The notes under the pieces: generated by a model | The model's input: the letters and a program-made list of their open reading frames with translations, nothing else | Databases searched by the model: none | Told to the model about the DNA's origin: nothing | Shown here: one piece after another, positions 54,964 through 64,000 of the stretch | Layout: every line of letters starts with the position of its first letter | Position numbering within the stretch: the first letter of the stretch is position 1 | Made by a program: the position numbers and the translations under genes | From: Schizophyllum amplum | Taxonomy: Eukaryota > Basidiomycota > Agaricomycetes > Agaricales > Schizophyllaceae | DNA length: 64,000 nt | Assembly: GCA_007026445.1 (NCBI GenBank) | Contig: VDMD01000002.1 | Span: 1,922,001 to 1,986,000, forward strand | Direction: 5' to 3'

Positions 54964-57900
54964 TCACTTCTTCGCTTTGCTCGACCCAGCAGCCTTGGTG
55001 CCACCCGCGCTCTTCCTAGGTGCCTTGGTAGCCGCCGCTTTCTTCTTCTTCTTGGACGCAGCAATGAGCTTGTCCTTCGAAATGTCCTGGTCGCTTTCAT
55101 CTTTCTCGTCGTCGTCAGAGACAACATCAGGCTCGTCCTGAAATGCAGTTTGGTCAGAAAATTGCACTCATACATCTCACTTGGCACGTACCTCAAAGGC
55201 ATCCTCAATATCTGGAGCGGGCCCGCCAGGCAGCTTCTTCGCCGTCTTCCCCAGATCTGTGGCCTTGTGGAACGGGATAGGGTGTTCGCCTGCGTTGTAC
55301 CTGCAGAATATCAGCCTCCATTCGAGGAATAGTAAACGGAAGAGCCTCACTTGCGCGTAAAGGAGGATTTTGTGGCCGTTGAGATCTTCTTCAGTACGTC
55401 TTCATCCTTATTTGGACCGACCCCGAGCTCCACGATCGTATCCCAGTCCTCCCGCGACAGGTAGTACTCGTCCATACGCTCAATGACCTCTTCAACGGCA
55501 CCCTGCGCGATCGAAGCACCGTCAGCTCTAACTGAGAGGCTCATGAGGCAAGATACACACCCCTCCTTCGTTAATAAGCGGCAGCACAATATGCGGGAAG
55601 AGAGACGGGATATATGATTGCCGGATCTCTGACTTGTCGCCCGAAACCTTGAGCCGCATGCGTATCTGCACGTCGCTTAGCTGCCTAGCGAGCTTGTTCT
55701 GCTTCGAGTTTTGCCCGAGCCACCTGTTCGCGCCTCAGTCACGCCCCTGCATTGGTGAAAAGCGAGAAGCGAACGTACTGTGGGAAAGACACGGAATTCG
55801 GCGACCCATAGTGACCACCCACGCCATACATTTGCGCCGCCGGGCGCACGGTCGAGCATACAGCGTGCAGAGGCATTAACGTCCAGTGTTGCTCCGGCCC
55901 GTGGATGAGCGCGTCAACCAGATCGCCATCCGAGATCGACATCGCCGCCTTGTCCATGAGCTTAAGGAGCTGCATGTCCTTGTCGGGCCCCTCGAGGTTG
56001 CGTACGCGAGCGGGCTGCATCTTCAAGTAGTTCTCCTACATTCGGTAGTCAGAACGAGCTGAGCTGGCGCAGAATAATGGGCGCATACCTGGATGAACAG
56101 GGGCATAAACGAAAAGTCCTGGAAGTAAAGCTCCATCTTGTCTCCCAACGTCTCGCGCGCGGTGGCGGAGAACATATAGGGACCGAGGATCTTGTGCGTG
56201 ATGTCGAAGGGGGTCATGATCGCATACTTCTCATTAGCCTTCACCCTGCACAAATATCAGCATACGAGGAAGGCTGAAAAAACGCGAGGTGACGATACGA
56301 ACAGTTGCTTCCCCTGGTCGAAATCTATGGTGTCGCTAGAAAGCTTCCATGTCGACATCATGTTGAGCACTTGACGTATATCCGACTGCGAGCCAGCGAT
56401 GAGCTGGTCGATCACGTTCGCAGGTATCTTCATCTTCTCCTTAAACGCAATGGTGAGCATTCGCGAGCGGACGGCGTTGGCTTGGGGCCTGCGTGGCTCG
56501 GTCAGCATATTCATAACAGCTCGCTAGACGACCTTACTTTTGGAACGGTAAGCCGAAGCACGTCCCTCTGAGAGGGATGAGTTTCTGCGCATTCTTATCG
56601 TTGGCGATGCATATGATGGGAATCTGGTGGATATTAATATACGACGGAAGCCGTCAGATAATTCAGAAAGCGTACCTTAGTCTTCCTGATGAGGACATTC
56701 AAAGCGCCAACGCCTCCTCTGTCCCCTCCCGACATTCCATCGACCTCGTCCATGATCAGACAACTCCTGTCCGTGAACGCTAGGCCGTCCGAATTTGTGG
56801 CCTACACATCGATTGAGCAACACCTCAAACCAGATACGCAAGAGGCACTCACACCCTTCCCGTGGTACCACGCATCGATAGTGGTGTTGTTGATGTTCAT
56901 ACCGTTCTTCACGCCAATCAGCGATCATCTTCACCGCAGTCGAAATGCAGATGGCACCTACCTCGACCAACTTCTTGCTGCGCGTATCGCTGGCATTCAG
57001 TTCGACGGGGTTGAAGCCGGCCAGTTTAGCGCACAAATGCGCACTGGTCGTTTTCCCGATGCCCGGCGAGCCCGTGATCAGCACTGCGCGATACGTGTTC
57101 ATGGCATTTTTGCCGGGCTTCTTGAACCCGCAAGCAACGCTTGCCGGCCTGTTCGAATGTCAGGTTATACTAGAGATCAGGTGAACCTCTTACTGACCAG
57201 TCATTCAGCCACTGCTGCAACTTGTCGACAGCGGCTTTGTTGCCACAGACGTCCTTGAGAGACTGCGGTGCATAGCGAGAGGTCCAAAGCTGCATGCTTG
57301 GGTCGACTGTTTTTGCCCCGCTGTTCGTAGGTGTTCGCGTTAGCACGGTACCTACAGCGATGCAGGGAAGAGTAAACATACCTCCCCTCGACAGCCTGCT
57401 TGCCCTTTACGGCGGCCTTTTCTCGAGACATCATTTCCGCCGCCGCTTTCTCGATGTCTGCCTGATCTTTCTCCATCTTCTTCCTCGTCTTCTCGTCTAC
57501 TTTCATTTTGCCGTCCTTGTTCCGGGTGCCGATGAGCTCGAGATATTGGTCCTCGTTAAGCGTTTTGATGCCCTTCTTCTCGATGGCGCGCAGCTTGCTT
57601 TCACCAGCGTTGTCCCCGACGACGACGTAGTCCGTCTTACCGGACGGCTGGCCTGTAACGCGACTGAGGACATCGTTAGTCTGCGCGCCTAGCTGTGCAG
57701 GATCGTAGACACCTACCCGCCAAAGCGCTTGGCCAGCTCGACCGCTTCATCGCGCGAGAAGGCGCTCAATTCGCCCGTGAAAACGAAGGTGAGACCTGCC
57801 AGCGCGTTTGGAGCGCCATCCGGCACGTCTTTCGAGCCTGGCGCGGCCGGCCCTGCCAACTTAGCTGCTCGGGCAGCTGCCCAACTGTTGGATGTGAGCA

Positions 57901-58892
57901 AAGACAGACTACATGAAGTAGAAATACTGACTTAGGGGCCTTCTTCGGCTCCTCCTTCTTCACCGGCTCGTCGTCAGCGGCTGGCTTTGCGGTGGGCTTC
58001 GCAGTGGGTTTCCGAGGGGCCGCCTTCTTCTGCGGCGTCGCTTTCTTGCTCTTCTTTACCACTTCCTCTTCCTCTTCCTCGCTCTCGCTGAGTGACTGCA
58101 TCTCGAAATCTTCATCCTTCTTGGCTTTGGGCTTCGGTTTGGACTTCTCGACGTCGGAAGGTCGTGCTCTGGGTTTAGAGCCTGACTTGGCGGGCGCGAT
58201 GGCTGACTTCTTCTTCGGTGGAGTGGCCTTGACTTCGTCTTCATCGTCGCTAAGGTCTAGTGCGGTTGGCTTCTTCCGCTTGACGCCTGCGGATTTCTTT
58301 ACAGGTGGCTCATCCTCGTCCGAATCGACGGTCGGGACGTTTCGCTGTGGAAGCTTAGGCGCCGAGAGGGAGAATGACGGTAGAGCACGCACTCGGGAGG
58401 TAGATGGAGTTGATTTGACCTGTATTGCTGGTCAGAGAGACGAGGGAGCATACGATAGCACATTCGACCAACCGGCTGCTTCGCGGGTGCCTTCGACCTG
58501 TGGTTCAGTCAGAACAAGACAGCCACCGCAGTAACTCTAGAACTCACGACGAAGGTCTAAGGTAGCAAGAGTGCGCGTGTCAGAGTGTATGTGGGGGTAC
58601 AGAAGGGGTGACGCACTCGTCATCGCCTGGCGAACAGTGTTAGCGCCCGATTATTCAGGTGATATGTTACGACGCACTGAGTAGATCCACCACGTCCTTC
58701 GTCTTTCCTTGGGATGACTTCTGTTCAATCGTGTCAGCCTACACGCAGGAGACTTTCCGCGATGCGGCGCACAGTTTGACTCGGCTTCAGACTGGGCTGC
58801 GAAGACTTGGGCTGGCTGCTTGAGTTAATGTTGAAGAAGGTTCTGATGTCCTTGCCGCTTGCAACTTTGCTTGTCTTCGCGGTGGGCGCCAT
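54964..58892 (-). CDS. RFC1: Replication factor C large subunit
   Basis: Largest subunit of the clamp loader that puts PCNA on primed DNA. Start MAPTAKTSKVASGKDIRTFF: the DIRTFF end resembles a PCNA-interacting peptide. A long basic/acidic region follows (SDEDEPPVKKSAGVKRKK, SLSESEEEEEEVVKKSKK). The BRCT domain reads LAGLTFVFTGELSAFSRDEA and TGQPSGKTDYVVVGDNAGES. The AAA+ part starts LWTSRYAPQSLKDVCGNKAA, with Walker A LITGSPGIGKTTSAHL, NPVELNASDTRSKK, Walker B LIMDEVDGMSGGDRGG, and IPIICIANDKNAQKLIPLRG. Then LIAGSQSDIRQVLNMMSTWK and the RFC1 C-terminal domain, ending in a Lys-rich tail. About 15 exons. TGA at 54964-54966. An MCB box lies 134 bp upstream. Confidence 0.95.
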
Positions 58893-59519
58893 GGCGGTGG
58901 AATTTAAGCCTGAGAACGCGCTGTCCGAGTCGAGGGCAGGTTACAGAACGGAGAAGTGGATGGCGGATGGCTCGCGGTGTCCGGTTGACGCGCCGATGAA
59001 TCAATGATGTGCACGTGACTTAGCAACGCGTAGTGTCACACATGGTCACGTACCCAAGTTGAACTTGTTACTTCTCGCTGAAGTTCGCCTGGAGCTCAAG
59101 CTCAAGCTACGCGACATTCTTCACCAATAAGTTTGTGGCAAACCAAGAGTGCAGGAAATGAATACTCAAATAATGAAGCCGTATACTCATGTTCATGGAC
59201 ACTGCATGGCGATGGGCCCCACTGGGCCGGTGCGCTGATATTTGGATGCGGAAGGATAGCCGAACCGCTCGCTGAACAGGGCTCAAAGCGCCTTGTGATA
59301 TCCCCTGACTGATGGAACACACAATGCTCACCTTTTATCCTACTGCGGCTTGCATTTGCAGATAAGACTCATTGTAAAGCAAGGGCGGCCGCGAGAACCG
59401 GCAAACAAGGAAAAAATCAACGAAAAATTGTCGTACTTAAACAAATAACCAAGTTCGTCCCCCTAGTAGGAGATCAAGATCGTGCCCGTGGTATATATGA
59501 TCTACGAACGCTGCGCTCC
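58893..59519. other. RFC1 promoter and downstream gene 3' side
   Basis: 627 bp between the RFC1 start and the stop of the glycopeptide-type gene. Contains the MCB-like box; otherwise no feature. A-rich around 59407-59440. Confidence 0.45.
59026..59031. promoter_or_regulatory. MCB-like box upstream of RFC1
   Basis: ACGCGT 134 bp before the RFC1 ATG, with ACGCGC at 58988-58993 and CACGTG at 59012-59017 nearby. Replication genes are classical MBF targets in yeasts; the link here is inferred. Confidence 0.45.
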
Positions 59520-60295
59520 TCAACAGAAGGTGATGTTGAGGTTGACCTTTGAATGATGTCAGTTACAAGTTTGTGCTCATGAACCGACTGCAAAGAAAGA
59601 AGAAAGAAAGACGTAGACATGCAACAGGATATAGACAGACAGAGGAATATAGCAAGGAGAAATCGTGCATGAACGCTCGAGAGATATGTGACACTCACGT
59701 CGTTGCGCGCGCACTGCACCTCCGCGTCGAAATCGTCCGCGTCATGGAATGCTTCCGGGCAGTCCGCAGACGCGCAAGTCTTGCCTTCACCATCACAGCC
59801 GTTGCTGTAGCTACCCAACGCAGTCAGTAATGCTGCACCTCCAACGACCAGGCCCGTCGACACTCACGCGAACCCGACGGACTGCGAGAATGTGTGGGGT
59901 TCAATGAGCGAGATGTCCGCGCTGTTGACGCCGTCGACGAGGGTGAACTCCACGAGGGTGCAGTTCTCGCCGGCGGCGCCGCAGGAGCCGTCCTGAAGGA
60001 AGCTTCCGGAAACGTCAGCTCACAGTCGCAACGGTGGGCAGCTGTGTACACTCACGCACTAGCGGCCGTGGCGGGGCCGCGGAAGATGTAGGAGTAGTCG
60101 CCTGAGCTGAGCTGCTCCCCGTTCTGAACAATGACGGGCTATAGTCGGGGTCGAGTCAGCGTCTCACAGACGCGACAAGCAGCCAACATGTCATACCTCG
60201 CCATTGCCACAGCGGTTGTCGAACCAGACGATGTGCAACTCGGCGGCAGCGAGCGCGGCACTGGCGAGGATAGCGAGGGACTTGGCGAACATCAT
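59520..60295 (-). CDS. Secreted Cys-rich 'glycopeptide' family protein
   Basis: Small secreted protein of a basidiomycete family usually annotated as glycopeptide, with a thaumatin-like pattern. Start is a double ATG (MMFAKSLAILASAALAAAEL) with a clear signal peptide. The mature protein: HIVWFDNRCGNGEPVIVQNG, EQLSSGDYSYIFRGPATAAS, DGSCGAAGENCTLVEFTLVD, GVNSADISLIEPHTFSQSVG, SNGCDGEGKTCASADCPEAF and the terminal NLNITFC after an intron of about 155 nt. At least ten cysteines suggest a disulfide-rich beta fold. TGA at 59520-59522, TATA box 87 bp upstream. No activity is known; relatives are often abundant during wood growth or fruiting. Confidence 0.85.
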
Positions 60296-60920
60296 TGTTG
60301 GGAAGATAGTGATTAAGGGACCGAGGAAGGAGAGAAGAGGATGATAGAAGAAGACTGGAGAATGGTCGTCTAGAGATTGATGCTTTTATACGCTGGTCGA
60401 CTCGGTGAGCAGTCGCCGTCCTTCTTTGAGCGTAGCACGCCGAGAAACTCGGAGCGTCACAGCGGGCATAATCAGCGCAACGGCCGCAATATTCGACCAG
60501 TCGTGCGGCCACTGGCCAGACGGGGATTGAACGTTGAACACTAGAGGGTCGACGAAGAAGACGCAGAGCGGTGCGAGTGCATTGGCTTCCGTGTTGGACG
60601 GGGAAGATGACACCACGGATACTCCTCGCCGACGCAGAAGGTGTGAAGTGCGTGGAGAATTACCCGCGTTTGGGGAGTGCACGACTGATCACGACCATGC
60701 ACAGCTGCCCGGCGTAAATTGAAGGATATTGTATGTTGAGCAAGGCCGCCAGCAAGAGGGCACTGGAGAATATACGCGAATCTGTTCGTGGCCACGTAGA
60801 TTTATGCTGCGCTTTCAACAACAGCGAGCCTTGCGAGTCTTTGAACGTGACAGTACTTTGATTGCGCGAATGTCAGTACAGGGGTATTACAGACAGCTAA
60901 ACCCAACTGACACTATAATC
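60296..60920. other. Intergenic region
   Basis: 625 bp holding the TATA box above and the 3' side of LCL2. A 98-codon minus frame (60386-60682) overlaps the promoter and shows no domain. Confidence 0.45.
60382..60391 (-). promoter_or_regulatory. TATA box of the glycopeptide-type gene
   Basis: Minus strand GTATAAAAGC, 87 bp before the ATG at 60295; near-consensus TATA element. Confidence 0.6.
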
Positions 60921-61327
60921 CTAAACCTGCATAACCTTTGCTCGTGCAAGCTTCTCTACCCCTGCACATCCCTCTTCGCCGCGCACGCACACCATGGTTG
61001 CGCCATCGGCTTTGTCGGGTATGAGGCACTTGATGTCCTGCACGTCCGGACAGGGACAGTCTGTTGGTCTTGCCACGCATTCCAGCGTCCCCGGGCAGAG
61101 ATACTTCGAGCACGGTACTACAATAAAATATTAATGATGGGATCTGCCTCATGTATAGTGAAGTACTCACCGCTCTCCTGGTACGCCGCCCATTGGGATG
61201 CGTGCGAATGCTGCTGTTGCTGCTGCTGCTGCTGCCCACCAAACATCTGCTCAAAGAAGCCAAACTGAGCAGAAACCATGGTTGCAGCCCATAGACAGAT
61301 GGAAGCGAGCGGAGAAAAGTTCAACAT
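60921..61327 (-). CDS. LCL2: Long chronological lifespan protein 2 (Lcl2)
   Basis: Small secretory-pathway protein. Start [20 protein letters not shown], a signal peptide, then [11 protein letters not shown] followed by eight glutamines and [13 protein letters not shown]. One intron of about 50 nt joins to [20 protein letters not shown], then [40 protein letters not shown] and KVMQV. The Cys spacing and the LCPGTL/CPCP blocks match Lcl2. The yeast gene affects chronological lifespan and ER-linked degradation; the mechanism is unknown. TAG at 60921-60923. Divergent from RIX1 over 126 bp. Confidence 0.9.
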
Positions 61328-61453
61328 GGCGATGACGGCGGAAGACAAGAGACGCGACGCGCGACGTGTCCAATTACACACCACGTGGGACGCGCGATCA
61401 CGAACGATCGGGCGCTAAACTCAGGTTGAATCTTTTCCTCCTTGGGCGCCAAA

Positions 61454-64000
61454 ATGGAGGCGCATGTCTTGAAGACCCTGCTTCAGATCCATTTAGCATC
61501 GGACGCGACCGCAACTATACATGTTCCCTATATTCTCTCGATACTGAGGCCGGAGCACCTCGCACCGTCGTCGCATCTGCCGAAGTGGACTAACCGCATC
61601 CACTCTCTGTTACACTCCAAAGAGCCAGGCGGTCGCTGGGCAGGACTATGTCTAGCTCAGGCGTCTGCAAAACTATCACGAAGCCTCATGATAGACTGTG
61701 CACAGGATTGGCTCTCTGTGACCTTCGGTCTGTTGTCGGTGCGTGATCTGGCTCGACCTCGTATGCGCGATCACTGACTTCAGTCCCAGAAGAGCGATAC
61801 CTTGCCTGTGGTGAAGGCCTCGATAAGGCTCACATACTCCATATTCTCTGGGGCAACAGACGTTGCGGAGTTTCAGAGGCAGATCCCCACCCCCAATGTA
61901 CCCAAATTCGCGGCGGCACTTATCAACCTCGTCGAGAGGTATGCCGATGTCGAGCTGAAGGTACGCCAGAGACAGACTTGTGGTGCTACGCTGATAATCA
62001 GCAGATTCTATGCTTGCAAACGTTGTCGCGACTGGTACCTCTGTATCCGACTCTGCTCCGGCCTTCGAGCAATGCATTGAATATATTAGCACTCAAGTTT
62101 CTGAGCGGCCAATATCCCTCACCCACCAAACCTAGCCTTCTAGAGGCTGCCTCCAGACTATACTGCTGCCTTCATCTCACTGGTGGAAAGGTTGGTGCCG
62201 CCAGTGCATGGAGGAAGACGCTTGACGACACGCTCGCGTTTGGTTGGGCTGCGTTTCATTGCCTGCACTCGACGTTCACGCCAGGTAATGTCATCTGATT
62301 GATTTTGTAAGACATATATTGACAGAGACTCACAGGCGCGCCCCAGCTTGCTGATCCCGCTATGTCTATCTCACTCGAGAAGGATCGTCTACACTGTGCT
62401 GTCCACATCTTATGTGATCTGCTGAGGTGAATTGACTGAGATGCCGCTTGTTTACGCACGCTGACGTTCTTCGTAGTGCAACGACCCATCGAGCAGTGCA
62501 AGTACCACTTGGGCCTCTCAGCGCGTTTGTAGTCGCTATGCTCAACGTCAGCGACGCAGATCCCGTAAATAATCATACCGTCTAGCCATCGACAATGCAG
62601 CTGACTCCGTTTTATAGGCCGTGTCCATCGTCGACAGCAACGCTCGAACCCTCCAGCTGTCATTGAACGCATTCGTCGTACAGCATGGATGCGAGCTGAT
62701 GCAGAAGCTGGTGACTTCGTGAGTGCAGGAGCTTCCCATATGCCACTATTATCCTGACAGACGCATCAAGCCTCCCGCAACACGTATCACCCCATCTCTC
62801 GCAATGGCTGACGTGTCTGGCTTACATCCTCGAGGAGCCTCAGCCTATGTAGGTTCATCCAACTCTGACATGCGATAATGCTGATCTCCTTCGATGATCA
62901 GTGCCCTTCGCGCCAGCGTTCTCCGCACGATTGCCTGCATCCTCAAAGACAGCCCATCATTCCACGCGCCTCTCGTCATCAATCGCCTGGCTCGCGCTGC
63001 TACCCCTTCGCTGGTCATCCTCCTCGACCGAGAATCCCACGCCAATCCTTCACCGACGGCCGCCATATCCACAGCCTCAAGCAAGAAGGGCAAGAAGCGC
63101 GCCCGCGGCTTCGAGGGTGACGAGGCTTTCCGTCTCACCAAAAGTGCTGTGTGCCCCACCGCAGCCGATGCCGAGGCGGTCCTCTACGCGCTTGCCGTCA
63201 TGAAGTACCTTCTGCGCGCCGCGGAGCTTGCACCCACGTTGCGTTCCATCGCGAGCCGAGTCTTGCTGTCCATGCATCTAGCGCTTCCTAGAATGTCGCC
63301 TACGGCTATATCTGAAGACCCGTCTGTATATGTGAAGGTGCTGGGCGCAGTACAGGCGGTTGTCCTGGAAATAGGCGCAGGGTCATCGAGCGCGATGGGC
63401 AAAGGGCTGCCGCTTGCCATGAAGGCGATGTTATTGGACGCCAACGATGTGAGTCGACCGATGCACATGTATCCTACGAGAGCACTGACGTGTTGTACAG
63501 GATGCTTTCCGCACATTGGATTTGTTGCTCCATCCTCGCCTGCCGCCTTTAGTGCGCCCGCTGCCACACGTTGACGCTCTCGCTCTCTTTGCTGGGGAAG
63601 AAAGCTCGGAGGAACGTCGAGCGCGACTCGACATGGGTATCGTATCCATGAGTGACGCTCCTGTTCCAGCGAGCGAGCCTACAGCGATGGACCTTGATAC
63701 GCAACCGGAGCCAGCGCAGCCCCGACCACCTCTGACAGCCAGCTCCGCGACCAACGATTATTCGCAGAATCAGCCACCTCGTAGCAAGACCCCGCCGTCC
63801 GCCCCGTCTGTTGCGTCGATGCCGCCGCCTGTGCTGCCGCCCTACTCGGGCGCTGGAGGCCAGGCAGACGTCGCGACCCCGACAGTAGCACCTGCGACTA
63901 CGGTCCCAGCACCACCAACTCAGCGAATGGACTCACAGATGGAAGTGGTGTCCATGGTGTTGACCGAGGAAGAGGGGGATGAGGAGATGCCGGCAATCGA
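61454..64000 (+). CDS. RIX1: Pre-rRNA processing protein Rix1 (partial, 3' end beyond window)
   Basis: Subunit of the Rix1-Ipi complex that acts in ITS2 processing and release of pre-60S ribosomes. Start MEAHVLKTLLQIHLASDATA at 61454, then TIHVPYILSILRPEHLAPSS, SLLHSKEPGGRWAGLCLAQA, DTLPVVKASIRLTYSIFSGA, TPNVPKFAAALINLVERYAD, TLSRLVPLYPTLLRPSSNAL and LEAASRLYCCLHLTGGKVGA-ASAWRKTLDD, all typical of the Rix1 helical repeat region. Later exons give SALRASVLRTIACILKDSPS and SKKGKKRARGFEGDEAFRLT. The region from about 63600 is a Pro/Ser/Ala-rich linker leading into an acidic stretch (EEEGDEEMPA) at the window edge. The gene is open at 64000. Confidence 0.9.

Overview
This is a nuclear window from a filamentous basidiomycete, most likely an Agaricomycete (wood-decay or polypore-like). 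The evidence is dense genes split by many introns of about 50 nt, GC-rich codons, and protein families typical of that class: a lactose-permease-type sugar transporter, Ser/Thr-rich GPI proteins, a 'glycopeptide' family secreted protein and LCL2. The species cannot be fixed from the sequence. Roughly 29 protein-coding genes can be supported. No tRNA, rRNA or CRISPR was recognised. Nothing looks prokaryotic or virus-derived.

Layout. 1-1519: no gene seen. 1520-9247: MFS sugar transporter (-), CFT2/CPSF2 of the mRNA 3'-end machinery (+), HAD sugar/glycerol phosphatase (-). 9400-10805: a non-coding island that reads as one inverted-repeat transposon remnant containing a second, TA-flanked one. 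11001-16313: secreted protein, Ser-rich single-pass membrane protein and coiled-coil protein (all -). 16657-20309: uracil-5-carboxylate/ACMS-type decarboxylase (+) converging on quinolinate phosphoribosyltransferase BNA6 (-), which has an overlapping 44-codon upstream ORF, then a Kre9/KNH-type GPI protein. 20966-23708: Gemin2 and a nucleolar-looking basic protein, divergent. 23709-25949: 2.2 kb gene-poor stretch with a 27-G run and a strong hairpin. 25950-32069: PH-CNH protein, small basic protein with RRxS repeats, dual-specificity phosphatase, ARF GTPase. 32400-36268: exocyst SEC15 (-), sharing a 56-bp promoter with mitochondrial ribosomal protein bL31m (+). 36933-40353: AUH-type enoyl-CoA hydratase and a zinc alcohol dehydrogenase. 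40901-49190: Rrn11-like Pol I core factor (-), Laa2-like clathrin accessory protein and RPA190, the largest Pol I subunit. 49936-54647: CDK-site-rich KEN-box protein and exocyst SEC10. 54964-64000: RFC1, glycopeptide-type secreted protein, LCL2, and RIX1 running off the window end.

Functional themes are housekeeping: ribosome production (Rrn11-like, RPA190, RIX1, bL31m), membrane traffic (SEC15, SEC10, ARF, Laa2-like), RNA processing (CFT2, Gemin2), replication (RFC1), NAD synthesis (BNA6) and cell wall/secretion. The most interesting items are: the nested transposon remnants; the KEN-box/CDK-site protein with MCB-like promoter boxes; three consecutive SEC15 introns carrying ~21-bp tandem repeats; an 11-nt micro-exon in ARF; a GC-AG intron in CFT2; the PH-CNH protein without a GEF domain; and the hydrophobic upstream ORF overlapping the BNA6 start. 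No wholly new biological system was found. Gene models were spliced by eye, so exon edges not quoted explicitly are approximate.
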